Positions 23,340 to 33,486 of a stretch of 64,000 nt of DNA are shown in pieces. The DNA is taken from assembly GCF_003589595.1 (NCBI RefSeq), contig NW_020653750.1:7078060-7142059 (forward strand), given 5' to 3'. The position numbers and the translations under genes were made by a program. The notes beneath the pieces are model-generated. The model was not told the DNA's origin, did no database searches, and saw nothing but the letters and a program-made list of their open reading frames with translations. Each line of letters begins with the position of its first letter. Positions within the stretch are counted from its first letter, which is position 1. Origin of the DNA: Hyposmocoma kahamanoa. Taxonomy: Eukaryota; Arthropoda; Insecta; Lepidoptera; Cosmopterigidae.

Positions 23340-23490
23340 TATAGGAAATGAGACTATTTTTCCGGATTTAAATCGCATATATTTGTTTTTTCAAACAAAC
23401 CGACGTTTCGGGCTCTTTACAGGTCCCATGGTCACGGTTGACTGAGGTGGTACAGTCTTCAACCAGTTATGTCTAATATTGATGCAAACC
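23340..23490 (+). repeat. Dispersed repeat family E copy
   Basis: aggaaatgagactatttttc, caaacaaaccgacgtttcgg, caggtcccatggtcacggtt, accagttatgtctaatattg. The left end matches the inverted-repeat terminus seen at 37288. Confidence 0.68.
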
Positions 23491-23684
23491 ACCCTATTTT
23501 TTCACTATAGTTACTATAGTTATTAATTATATACCTTATTTTTAATTTTACAAAGAAAACATTCCAATTTACGCTACATTCAGTATTACAAATTATTTTA
23601 TTGAATGAATTTTTATTAAGTTCAATTTATTATTAATTAATAATAGAAATTAGAATAAACTAAAACATATTAATTAGTATAGTC

Positions 23685-23935
23685 TTATGTCTGTTTGGGA
23701 TTTTTCATTAGAGGAAATACTGGATCCCAAACTGGTGGTACTGAGAAATCATCTTCTCTGTTGAAATTAGGATGTTTTTTAATTTCAATGGCCTCTCGCA
23801 GCATCCTGGGTAGATAACGGACTTCTTTTGCAAGGACCTGGGATTTGTCAAACTTCATTGAATGTGTAGGTTTATCCATGACATGCTCACAGATTGCAGA
23901 CTTGTAACTTGAAACGTAATTATTTTATTTTTATT
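23685..23935 (-). pseudogene. Penelope-like retroelement C-terminal fragment
   Basis: Minus-strand frame reads SAICEHVMDKPTHSMKFDKS, then VLAKEVRYLPRMLREAIEIK, then KHPNFNREDDF and VPPVWDPVF, ending at TAA (23685-23687). Seen: the spacing EH...(S/T)..FD...VLAKE......REAIEI.K...NFNR.D is the signature C-terminal region of Penelope-like element proteins next to the GIY-YIG endonuclease. The GIY-YIG core and reverse transcriptase are absent, so this is a truncated copy. A second open piece (RELESKLGGNLCYGFQCSHR) at 24185-24276, minus, ends at a GTAAGC that looks like a donor; it may or may not be connected. Confidence 0.72.
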
Positions 23936-24534
23936 TTGCCCAGTTAAAGTGATTCTTGTAAATCTAACTTTTGAATGCAAAGTTATAATGGATCATATTA
24001 CGAAAGAAGAAGGAACGAAAATACATTTATTTGACTACCACAACAACCCCATACAAGAAAAAAAAACAAAACGACAAAAAAAGAAATTAAACTCACAATC
24101 ATACTTGAAACACAAACAAAATAATGGCAAAAAAATATATAAACATAAACAAAGACACCACCCACCCTTTTTTTAAATTGTAAAGTGCTTACCTTCAAGT
24201 CATAATTATGTCCGCGGTGGGAGCACTGGAAGCCATAGCACAAGTTTCCACCTAGTTTAGATTCCAGCTCCCTCACAAACTTTAATTAGCTAGTAGCAGT
24301 AATGCTCACATTACACAAGCAATACTGTCAAAAGCTTAATAAATGATTAGCACGTTTTAGTCAGCTGTAAAGGAGGCAAGCATTCTACTAAGACTTATTC
24401 CATTGACTTTCATGAAAATCGGTAAAACACCCTCTTGTGTAAATTTATTCATTCGGTGAATTCTCCTAAGAACCAGCAAACATCAATGGGAAAAGCGCTT
24501 AACGTCCAAACATTAAAACGTACTAAATGTAACA
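23936..24534. other. Non-coding or unassigned
   Basis: AT-rich; see the note on a possible minus-strand exon at 24185-24290. No other feature. Confidence 0.4.
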
Positions 24535-24785
24535 CACGCTACCCTTGTGAAAGAGTGCGTCCAAAGAAGTACTGCCGTCTTACCTATTTTTGCCGCCAAG
24601 CAGTAATGTGAGTATTACTGCGTTCCGGTTTTGAAGGGTAACCCTGCTGGTGAAATACAGGCACATGAGACTTTCAACTTAGGTCTCAGGATGACGGGCG
24701 CAGTCGCAGTGCCCCTGCAACTGTTATGGACAGCCGTGTCACTTACCATCAAGGGCACGACTTGTTCGTACCGTTACTAGATTTT
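24535..24785 (+). repeat. SINE-like repeat family B, + copy
   Basis: cccttgtgaaagagtgcgtc, tattttt gccgccaagcagta, gctggtgaaatacaggcaca, ttatggacagccgtgtcact. The middle is shortened. Confidence 0.83.
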
Positions 24786-25064
24786 ATATAGAAAAAAGCT
24801 AATACAATTAGTACTTAATAATGTATGTAAACAACAATTTTGTGGTTTGTGATGGTATAAAATAAACTTTATTTCCCTAAAGACGCTAAGTATCTATAAA
24901 GGCACTTTGTGTGGTGCAAGACACGGTAACCAAAAGGTCACTAACTCAGTATTTGACAGAGTGATAGATAGATAGATAAAAATTAAATTCACTTACATAG
25001 AAACTTACAACTTTACATAGAAATATGAAAAGGCGTTGGCTCGCATAGGAGTCCTTAAAGTCTT

Positions 25065-25355
25065 CAGTAGCGTAGAGCACCTTGTGAAAGGTTCGTCCAG
25101 GAAAGTACTGTCACCTTATCTATTTCTGCCGCCAGGTAGTAATGTCAGCATTACTGCGCTTCGGTTTTAAAGGGTAAGAGTGCTGGTGAAATTACAGGCT
25201 CATAGGACTTGTCAACTTATGGTTCGATGTGACGGGAGCTGTGGCAGTGCCCCTCAAACTTTTGCGATTTTAGCTCTGAGCGGCACTGCAACTGTTATGG
25301 ACAGGCGTGTAGCTTACCATCAGGCGCACGAGTTGTTCGTTCCATCACTTAATAT
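25065..25355 (+). repeat. SINE-like repeat family B, + copy
   Basis: gcgtagagcaccttgtgaaa, ggttcgtccaggaaagtact, tatttctgccgccaggtagt, caggcgtgtagcttaccatc, cgcacgagttgttcgttcca. A (GATA)4 microsatellite lies upstream at 24962-24977. Confidence 0.87.
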
Positions 25356-25526
25356 TATAAAAAAAACTAAGCTGCTCGTACTGCCAGGGTTGCCAGATAT
25401 TGCTGGAAAACGCAATGCCTTCCTAGCACTCATTTTCAGTTATGATCCTAAGTAAGGTCACGGAAAAACATAAGCAATAATACTTAAAAAAAATAATATT
25501 ATTATTACACATACGTCATAGTTTTA

Positions 25527-25663
25527 AAACTGCCTCGGTGGCTGAACTGCTGCATGCAGAGGGCCCGGGTTCGGGAAGGCCGGGGGACATATTTGTATGA
25601 CCTACATTTATTTCTCTCATGAGTTTGGGTGTAATTTGTGGTTTTCTATGAGTATGTCCATGG
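25527..25663 (+). repeat. tRNA-derived SINE (family A), broken by an insertion
   Basis: The degraded head (ctgcctcggtggctgaactg, cgggttcgggaag) and the body (gacctacatttatttctctc, gtgtaatttgtggttttcta) stop in mid-word at tccatggca, exactly where the TIR element 25664 starts. Confidence 0.8.
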
Positions 25664-26106
25664 CATCGAGTATATAACCACAAATAAAGACGAAATGTCA
25701 TTTAAATTGTTTGAAAACTATTCTGCCAAGTCATTACTATGACAACTCCGCTCCTATTGGCCAACCCGAATTCGAAACAATTCGTCGTCAATTGTTTCAG
25801 TTCAAAAGGACCAGTTTAACTTGAGCTTTGCTATAATGGATGAAAATAGCAAAATTATATATTTAATATTTAATTACCGGTGAAATGTGATTCTATTTGT
25901 TTTGTAATTAGAAGTTTTGCTGTTTTTTCCACACTACCGAATGGAACAGCCCCCATTGTTAGAGATATTATCTTTATTACAATGAACACAGAATATTTTT
26001 GGAATATACGGATACGTACACAGGGCAGTTGTTAGCGATGTACTATTTCAGTGCAAACGAGAGTTGATATTTAAAAGTGATATAAGGCCCATTTACCTGA
26101 TGAGAT
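25664..26106 (+). mobile_element. TIR element (family F), copy 1, right end lost
   Basis: Starts catcgagtatataaccacaa, then taaagacgaaatgtcattta, gaaaactattctgcc, cctattggccaacccgaatt, accgaatggaaca, gtgatataaggcccatttac to cctgatgag. Aligns over about 440 bases with copy 2 (32962-33486), which has both inverted ends. No transposase frame: non-autonomous. Confidence 0.75.
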
Positions 26107-26614
26107 ACCCTATTTTTTTACCAGGGGTAAAAAAAATAGAAAAAGAAAATGGGAATAAAGATTATAGAACGAATTTGAGTTTGCTATTTTAAAACAACAA
26201 ATTAACGTGCTCATTTACTGATTCAATTCAAGTAGAGTTGGTGTAAATGAGGCTTGTTACATAAAGCCTTCCCGAAGCGAAATCCTTGTTCAAAAGAGCA
26301 TATAGCCTTTGAGAACCAAATCAATCAATCCTTTGTCTTCGCTTTTAAAAAGTAAAGACAGAGGATTGATAACTTTAAATGAATATAATTTAATACATAG
26401 CCTAAAGTTAACATACGAAGAGATAATGGTACTACATGAGTAATGACCATCTTATTAAATATGCAGTGTAGATTCTTAGAGGTATTTAAATTAATAGATT
26501 TTATTACATTTTTGTACTATTATTAGCGGACTAATTAATGACTGTGGTTGCGGTAGTAGTATTAAAGAATAAGAAATATGCCCATTGTTAATTTGGTTGA
26601 GTATTTTTAACAGA
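26107..26614. other. Non-coding, no feature recognised
   Basis: AT-rich sequence with a poly-A-rich start (ccaggggtaaaaaaaataga). Confidence 0.4.
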
Positions 26615-26740
26615 CTTCAAGAAAGGACGAGGTTATCAATTTTACTGTATTTTTTTTGTGTGTATGTTACGCGAACATAAGATATGCTGTTAACTACATA
26701 TTACCGCGATAACTCCGAATTAGTGAACCGTTTTGCCGTA
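26615..26740 (+). repeat. Dispersed repeat family C fragment
   Basis: cagacttcaagaaaggacga, gttatcaattttactgtatt, gttacgcgaacat, cgcgataactccgaattagt. Confidence 0.6.
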
Positions 26741-27412
26741 TCGCCACCTGTAAGTTCTTTAGTTTTCAAGTTTTTAGATCTTTTCCAAACATAAACCAGT
26801 CGATAATCAAGGGCAACGAGCAGTTCGTTGTTCAAAACTTGAACACTATTGAACGGTGTACGGATGGAAAACTTAAACCGTACCGAACTCCTAACGGGAA
26901 ACTCGCGGGTAATCGATATTAAAAAACATCTACCGGTAAATTGAAAAGTTTTACAAACAACGAAAGGTTTATTGGATAAGTAATTCTACAGTGTAGGTGA
27001 ACTTTTTCAGAGATACGGTAATTTTCTTTTTTTTTTATTATGAAAATACGTGCGCATTTAACCTCCATCTCACCTGATGGAAAGTAATGATGAGGACGAC
27101 GATTTGCCTTGAAAAGGCCCAAGTTATACATATTTCAGGGAATCGTTGAATGATTGAAATATTTTTTATTGCCCATAAAATTACAGTTAAAATACAATAC
27201 AGTAACTTAGGTATAAAGATAGTAAGTTAATGTGCAACAGGCGGCCTTATTGCCATGTAGCAATTTCTTCCAGACAACCTTAGTATAAATTTGGGATATG
27301 CAAAAGGGATGCAACCAAAGAATATCATTACAAGTATAATCGTTCGTTCGTTCGAATCGTTTTTATTGGATATCGTGTTTCGACAATTTTAAGTGGATTA
27401 CTATTAAACATC
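26741..27412. other. Non-coding, no feature recognised
   Basis: AT-rich. A word ttttttattgcccataaaat at 27160 resembles LINE/SINE tails also seen at 41515. Confidence 0.4.
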
Positions 27413-27700
27413 AACCTATTTATACGTCCCACTGCGGGGTACGGCTTTCCTCTCAGGCGAGAGTTTAGGCCAAAGACCGTCACGCTGGGAACTTCACCCT
27501 TTTTATGGTATTAAGTAACTGGACGAACAAAATAGGGCGCCTGGTGGTAAGGGCCACGCTTGTCTGCAACAGTTTCAGTGCCACTCGAAGCTTTAAGCCG
27601 CAAAGATCTGAGGGGCACTGCCACTGCGTCCGTCACCAAGAGACACAAGTTGACAAGTCCCATATGCCTGTAACTTTGCCAGCACCCGTACCCAAACTCT
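27413..27700 (-). repeat. LINE-tail-like fragment followed by SINE-like family B, minus
   Basis: 27413-27495: tatacgtcccactgcggggt and gagtttaggccaaagaccgt (reverse of the 47000 repeat). 27505-27700: ggtggtaagggccacgcttg, gcaaagatctgaggggcact, cacaagttgacaagtcccat (family B in reverse, 5' half missing). Confidence 0.75.
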
Positions 27701-28109
27701 ATTGCTATGAATCAAAAATTAATTATATAATTAAGCAAATTACACTTAAAATCGTAATATTGATTAAATTCTACTGCTCATTCATCAAATCGATTCCCCT
27801 GAGAATAATGTAAATGAAATTCTAAGGGTTGCTCTTTGTAAATATACATTTGAATACATTTATCAATTACAATATTTGTTTCAAATATCTTAGATCGAGA
27901 ATACCTGCAAAAGTTAAACGAGTCAATATCACGGTTTTTTGTCAACCAAGTACACAGCAGCTGGACCTTGAGAATAAAGTTTTTGTTTCACAATAGTTTC
28001 AAACCTCGTAAATGGCAAATTCTAAATATCAACCGGAATCTCATTATAGAAGCGTATACATGTCCCTTAAATGAATTTGTGACTTTTTGAAGATGACTGT
28101 TAATAACTT
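27701..28109. other. Non-coding, no feature recognised
   Basis: AT-rich sequence without repeats that I recognise. Confidence 0.4.
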
Positions 28110-28360
28110 TTATAAAAAAACCGACTTCAAAAGTTCGTGGAATTATATCTATTTCATTGAAATCGGTTAACGGAAAATCGGCTAAGCCGCATTCATCCCC
28201 TAGTTTGCCACCCTTAGAGGTGGAAGGTTTTCTCCAAATTTAAATGTTACCAATACTGAGGTACCCGCTTTCCAATAAAAAAGATTAATCGAAATTGAAT
28301 AAAAAAGAGATACTGTCGAATTGAGAATTTACTTCTTTTTTTTTGAAGTCGGTTAAAACG
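28110..28360 (-). repeat. Dispersed repeat family C, minus copy
   Basis: aaaaccgacttcaaaagttc, cattcatcccctagtttgcc, acccttagaggtggaaggtt, actgaggtacccgctttcca, tttttgaagtcggttaaaac. Confidence 0.78.
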
Positions 28361-28394
28361 GCTAGTTTATTTTTGTTCCTCGTGTTAATGTACG

Positions 28395-28490
28395 TCTGTC
28401 TGTGAGATCTGAGAGACACTGTCACTGCGTACTTCACCCTGAGACACAAGTTGACCAGTCTTATATGCCTGTAATTCACCATTTAACTAA
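28395..28490 (-). repeat. SINE-like repeat family B fragment
   Basis: agatctgagagacactgtca, gagacacaagttgaccagtc, atgcctgtaattcacca. Confidence 0.6.
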
Positions 28491-29589
28491 TAACACCGTT
28501 TAGCGTTCAATTTAATGTTGTTCTTAAAAAGCCCTACTTTCATATTACACACTTGGTCAAATAAACCTCTGCAAAAATTACAAGTTTTCAGAAGAGAAGT
28601 TAAACAATTCTACGAACGAAAGTAATATAAGTAAATTAAGGCAATATTAGTTATAAAATTTCACATTTAAATAACTTGTTTCATGTAGTTCTTATTATTT
28701 TCATGACCTTCATGCTTTCATGTGATAAAAGCACATTTAACATATGATCACATGCGGTTTTATTGTACGTACCAAGGTTACCATATAATGATTTATTCAC
28801 CTAATGTGGTAGAAATAATTTATTCTTTTAAAACAAGAACAGTAATAAAAACAGATATTTGAAGTAATAACATGGAACCGTAAAATATTTACGAATTTCA
28901 TTTTGTAGAAATATAATCGAATTAGCCAACAGGCATGACAAAGAGCGGTTTTAATAAAAAGAATAAAAAGATGGGACAAGCAAATTGTTAACAAAAATTC
29001 GTTTAAAAGGACATAATTGTTTTTTTTTATTATATTAGGAAAGGTTTTCTAAATGGTAGAATATTGGGTACGACGAAACTTGTGTATGTTTAAGTTATTT
29101 ACACTTTTAAAAAGAACGCTAAGGTAGAAGGATAAGTTTCCTTTTCCTTTGTAAAAGTCTGGTTTAAATTGAGCGAGTGAGATGGTAACAATCGACGAAT
29201 TTGTGACGTGACGCGCATTTTTTGACCTCACGTTATTTATCTGTTTTAAATGGATTAAGTGTATGTATTGCGTCACAAATGTGACGTTAGTGGTAAAACC
29301 AAAGTTTAAGTGAAGTAAAACCAATCTTAACGTTGAGAAGTACAGTATCTTTTATGTTCAAGGACCCTTTGTGTTAATCCAGGTTTTAATTTAATTTATG
29401 ATATTTGATTGATAATGATTGAATGATTTAGAATTTGGTGGATATCAAATGTTGTTTAATCATGCGGTTTAACGTCTTGTAGTGATTGAGTAAGGAATAG
29501 AATGGTGGTAACGTCAAGGGAGACCGGTTACTTCTCAGTTCAGATGTCGAAGGTTCGAGTGCCTGATTACAGACTGCATGTACCTATGA
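28491..29589. other. Non-coding, no feature recognised
   Basis: AT-rich; a minus-strand frame at 29049-29324 contains GTGACG-rich words (tttgtgacgtgacgcgcatt) but no known domain. Confidence 0.4.
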
Positions 29590-29880
29590 CTTATATATTT
29601 TTTTACGATACCAAGTGACGGACAAGTCGTGTGCTTAGTGGTAATCCACCTGTCTATAGCTGTTGATGGTGGTAAAAGAGTTCGTCCAGGGAAGTACTGC
29701 CACCTTATCTATTTCTGCCGCCAAGCAGTAATGCGGTTTTGAATGATAAGTAAGGGTGCTGGTAAAATTACATGCAACTTGTGTCTCAGGATGACGGATG
29801 CTGTGGCGGTGCCCTTCAGATCTTTGCGATTTAAAATTCTGTGTGACATTGCAACTGTCATGGACAGGCGTATCGTTGAA
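29590..29880. repeat. Inverted pair of SINE-like family B fragments
   Basis: 29605-29665 is a minus 3' end (aagtgacggacaagtcgtgt, gtctatagctgttg). 29668-29880 is a + copy lacking its first bases (agagttcgtccagggaagta, tatctatttctgccgccaag, catggacaggcgtatcgttg). Confidence 0.8.
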
Positions 29881-30028
29881 TCGTGAAACACACAGAGAGC
29901 GGGTCGGGAGCACACGCTCGCGCTCGGTGTTTTGGCTGGCGTCCGTATAAGTACACGGAATTAGACACGCCTCGGTGCCGACCCGACCCGCGCACGACCC
30001 GCACCCGCCCTCTGTGTGTTTCACGATT
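29879..30028. mobile_element. GC-rich MITE-like element inserted in a SINE tail
   Basis: Terminal inverted repeats of 26 bases with one mismatch: 29879-29904 (aatcgtgaaacacacagag...) and 30003-30028 (...ctctgtgtgtttcacgatt). The 98-base interior is GC-rich (gacccgacccgcgcacgacc). It sits exactly at the 3' end of the family B copy. Confidence 0.75.
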
Positions 30029-30129
30029 TTACCACTTCCTAGTCAGCGACAGTCCCGTGACTTGGTTTGGTAATAAAAAAAATTTCCTCCCGCTGACGAG
30101 GAAAGAAAACATCGAAATATAACCTGTCT

Positions 30130-30245
30130 ATTCAAGAAGGTTCACAGCGCTTGGAAAAAGTGTGAGGTTCCCAAAATGCTAGTGCGGCGTACTATGGTCT
30201 AAATTCTCTACTTGTGGAGACCCGCGGTTAGCAGTGCGACTGAAA
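30130..30245 (+). repeat. LINE-tail-like repeat fragment
   Basis: aagaaggttcacagcgcttg, aaagtgtgaggttcccaaaa and gtgcggcgtactatgg resemble the repeat at 47000-47210, diverged. Confidence 0.5.
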
Positions 30246-30794
30246 CTTTATCACATAATGGGATACAACGTTTGCTTATTATATTGTTATTATATATTAT
30301 ATATAGTATTTATATTTGAATTATATTAATACAAGTATGCATATTTGTTTACTTAATTTGTAAGTATAATATATTTTTGACTTTTGGGTTTTAGTTTCCA
30401 ACTTAGATCAGACTGTCCTGCATATTAATAAGGAACAATTCAGCTTGATCCCCATAAAGGACATTATACACAATCAATTACACACGAACTCAGATCGAAT
30501 CGAGAGTAGGTCATAAATTCTATGGGATTCGCTGTAATACTAGAGATGTGACAAAATACTTTAAAATATAAAAACGACCTACATTTGTTTTCTATTTCGA
30601 TCAGAATAAATACAATCAGCTTGTGACAGCAATGTCATAGATAACTTTTCCCTATATTATAAATTATAATTTTATGAATCATTTAGCAAAAGTTACAACT
30701 AACTCGCACGAAGACTACATAACAACAAAATATTACAAGTTGCATACTAGAACAAATTAAATGTCAAGCAAAAGATAAGCCAGTGTACAATATT
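30246..30794. other. Non-coding, no feature recognised
   Basis: AT-rich including a TA-rich stretch at 30285-30310. Confidence 0.4.
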
Positions 30795-31128
30795 TTTTTT
30801 TATAATAGGTGATGGGACAATAAAGTCGTGCGCCTGATGGTAAACGACACGCCTGTCCATAAGATAGATAGATAGATTAAACGTTTATCATAACAGTTGC
30901 AGTGCCACTCAGAGCTTTAAATCGCAAAGATCTGAGGTGCACTGCCTCTGCGCCCATCACCCTGAGACATAAGTTGAAAAAGTTGCCATGTGCCTGTAAT
31001 TTCACCAGCACCTTTAACCTTCAAAACCGGAACGCAGTAATGCTCACATTACTGCTTGGCGGCAGAAATAGGTAAGGTGGCAGTACTTCCCTGGATGAAC
31101 TCTTTCACAAGGAGCTCTACTGCTAGTA
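30795..31128 (-). repeat. SINE-like repeat family B, minus copy with internal GATA insertion
   Basis: ggtgatgggacaataaagtc, gcgcctgatggtaaacgaca, then an extra agatagatagattaaacg after tgtccataa, then ataacagttgcagtgccact to tcacaaggagctctactgct. The inserted 25-30 bases interrupt the conserved word tgtccataacagttgc and appear flanked by the duplicated cataa. Confidence 0.85.
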
Positions 31129-31439
31129 AGTACAGGTTACCTCATTTCTAGATAATAAATAAAATAAAACAAAGCAGGATTTTCTTTTTCAAGTACTGTT
31201 AGCATTACGTTTGTTCAATAATATCTGCGAATTTATAACTCAAACAACCAAATTCAGTCAGCGAAAGAACTATAAAACTGTTTTTTAAATTTACAGCACA
31301 TCTTTTGATTATGAAAATAGATAATGTGTTTAGTGTAGTAAATTAAATTGCAGTATACTTGCAGGATTTATGTTGAAGTATGTAATAACTTTAGGAACTT
31401 TTGTGTATTACATCATGAAATAAATGATATGACTATGAC

Positions 31440-31865
31440 TGTTTCATGGTATCAAGTGACGAGACGAGCAAATCACGTGTTTGGTGGCAAGCGACGAGCC
31501 TATTCATATAACTTGCAGTGCCATTCAGTGCTTTTAAATCACTGACAGCTGAGGGGCTATAAAGGTGTGTGAAAATCCCATGTGTCTATATAACACAGTA
31601 ACGGTCACATTACTGTTTGGTGTCAGTAACAGGACAGTGGTAGTACTTTCTTGAACGAACTCTTTCCATGACTAACCAATGAAAACATGAAAATATCAAG
31701 TGAGGGGACAAGCAAGTGTGCGCCTGGATGTAAACAACAGACCTGTCCATAATATTTGCAGTGCCGCTCACAGCTTTAAATTTTCAAAGATCTGAGGGGC
31801 ACTGCTTCTGCACCCGTCATCCTGAGACATGAGTTGAAAAGTCCCATGGGTCTGTAATTTATCAA
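31440..31865 (-). repeat. Two tandem SINE-like family B copies, both minus
   Basis: 31448-31672 (caagtgacgagacgagcaaa, gcagtgccattcagtgcttt, gaacgaactctttccatg) and 31695-31865 (aagtgaggggacaagcaagt, tgtccataatatttgcagtg, gagacatgagttgaaaagtc). The second lacks its 5' half. Confidence 0.8.
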
Positions 31866-31919
31866 GTGTCTAAATTTGATAATAAATGCGTTTTATACCC
31901 AAAATTAAATGTTAGATAT

Positions 31920-32560
31920 GCGAGGAAGGACGCATGTCACAGCTCTAACCGGTCGGTCCGAAGGGATCAGAATATGCCATTTATCTTTCGTACAAGACAG
32001 GGCACGGCAGTTATTTCCGAACACCACTTATGCGATAGAAATGACACCTTTACATTATTAGTTTTGCTTCCTCATGGACCCGAGGGTGTACGAATTTATG
32101 GATTGCAATGGCCATTGGAACTTCGTTTTAGTAATCCAATATCCTAAACTATAGTCCTTTATTGGAACGGCGTTTACGATTTGAAAATTATTTGAAATCG
32201 TAAACGCCGTGTTATATTTATTTTACGTGTCTGCTACGTCTGTGGTACAAACGAAAGGGTGCACGAAAAGGCAATCGGCGAGTATCTTACGTCGGTTGAA
32301 AAATCCTTTCACCACGATGGCAAGCATTAGGGCGCATTTATTCGATACGAATTTCGTCGCGCTCACCCCGCGCGGCCGTCGAAAAGCGGAGTCCGCGCTG
32401 CCGCCGCGCAGCGACCGCGTGGTTTGGCAAAATACGCTCTATTTGTTTAGCTTTTACGTTTTAACTTAAATCAGCGTCTCGGATACGCGGGCGAGTCAGA
32501 CTGGAATTTGGTCTACGCGGCGGCTGTATTATTCAGAGGAATTTAAATATTGTTGCCTAG
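31920..32560. promoter_or_regulatory. CpG-rich low-repeat segment, candidate promoter or 5' exon region
   Basis: No dispersed repeat recognised from 31870 to 32670, and CG dinucleotides cluster at 32340-32430 (gctcaccccgcgcggccgtc, ccgccgcgcagcgaccgcgt). The first stargazin-like exon found at 34500 begins with an acceptor, so its transcript must start upstream, and this is the nearest upstream segment that looks gene-associated. No donor could be chosen with confidence; function is inference only. Confidence 0.3.
32167..32210. repeat. Hairpin, perfect 16-bp stem
   Basis: Arms 32167-32182 (ACGGCGTTTACGATTT) and 32195-32210 (AAATCGTAAACGCCGT) with a 12-base loop. Not part of a recognised repeat. 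Confidence 0.9.
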
Positions 32561-32682
32561 TAAATGGAACTCAGATTCGCCATTGTAACTTATGTAATTA
32601 ATGTAACTGGGCGCTTATACTGTATGCCATCGATACAACAAGAAAAAGATAGTCTAAATTGTAACAGCTGTAGTGAAATGAT

Positions 32683-32765
32683 TTGGCAATCGGCGTAAGG
32701 TACTTGCTGATAGTTGCCCAGGATGCGCCTGACGTGCTGGAAAGAAAAGTGCGGGGAGCCTCCTT
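32683..32765 (+). repeat. Dispersed repeat family I (AATCGGCGTAAGGCACT type)
   Basis: ggcaatcggcgtaaggtact, gttgcccaggatgcgcctga, ggaaagaaaagtgcggggag. Related to 46035-46130 and 53555-53660. Confidence 0.65.
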
Positions 32766-32794
32766 CTGTGCACTCTACTCTACATTGCTCTACA

Positions 32795-32900
32795 TATACT
32801 CCACTAGTTTGTTAATACGATTGATACAAAGATCGAAAAAGCACAAAGAAAAATTCCTTCGATCCGACTGGGCACGAACCAGTGTCTGTTGCGTCACCGT
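32795..32900 (-). repeat. tRNA-like SINE (family D) fragment
   Basis: actccactagtttgttaata, gatacaaagatcgaaaaagc, ccttcgatccgactgggcac, gaaccagtgtctgttgcgtc. Confidence 0.62.
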
Positions 32901-32961
32901 GGTAATTTTGTGTTATTAATTTTGTACTCTTGTACTATTAAATTTAAAGGTTACCTGGTAA

Positions 32962-33486
32962 CATCGAGTATATAACCAGAAATAAAGACGAAATGTCATT
33001 TAATTTGTTTGAAAACTATTCTGCCTGCCATATCATTACTGTGACGACTGTGCTCCGATTGGCCAGCCCGGATTCGAAACAATTGACGGGTGTCGTCAAT
33101 TCTTTGACTTCAAAATGACCAGTTTAACTTGAACTTTGCTATAATTGACGAAAATTGCAAAATTATATATTTAATATTTAATTACCGATTAAATGTGATT
33201 CCGTTTGTTTTGTAATTAGATGGTTTGCTGTTTGCACACCACCGAATGGAACATTCCCCATTGTTAGAGAATTATCTTTATTACAATAAATAAATAAATA
33301 ATATTTTTGGAATATACGAAGACGTACACACAGGTCACTTGTTGGCGCTGTACTATTTAAGTTTTCTTATTTTTTGATTTCAGCGCTAACGACTGTTGAT
33401 ATTTAAAAGTGATATAAGGCCCATTTACCTGATGAGTTGCCAGGGAGGGATGGCCTCTCTATTTCTGGTTATAATTATACTCGATG
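32962..33486. mobile_element. TIR element (family F), copy 2, both ends present
   Basis: Left end catcgagtatataaccagaa (32962) is inverted at the right end (33460-33486, ttctggttataattatactc then gatg) with a 4-base difference. Contains about 90 bases absent from copy 1, including tcttattttttgatttcagc at about 33365. No coding frame. Confidence 0.8.

Noticed and set aside
24185..24276. GHNYDLK resembling the GHGHNY motif of 6-pyruvoyl-tetrahydropterin synthase
   Set aside because: Only a few residues match; no other part of that enzyme is nearby in any frame.
29635..30122. 129-codon minus and 79-codon plus open frames
   Set aside because: They run through SINE family B and the GC-rich MITE; translations are of repeat DNA.
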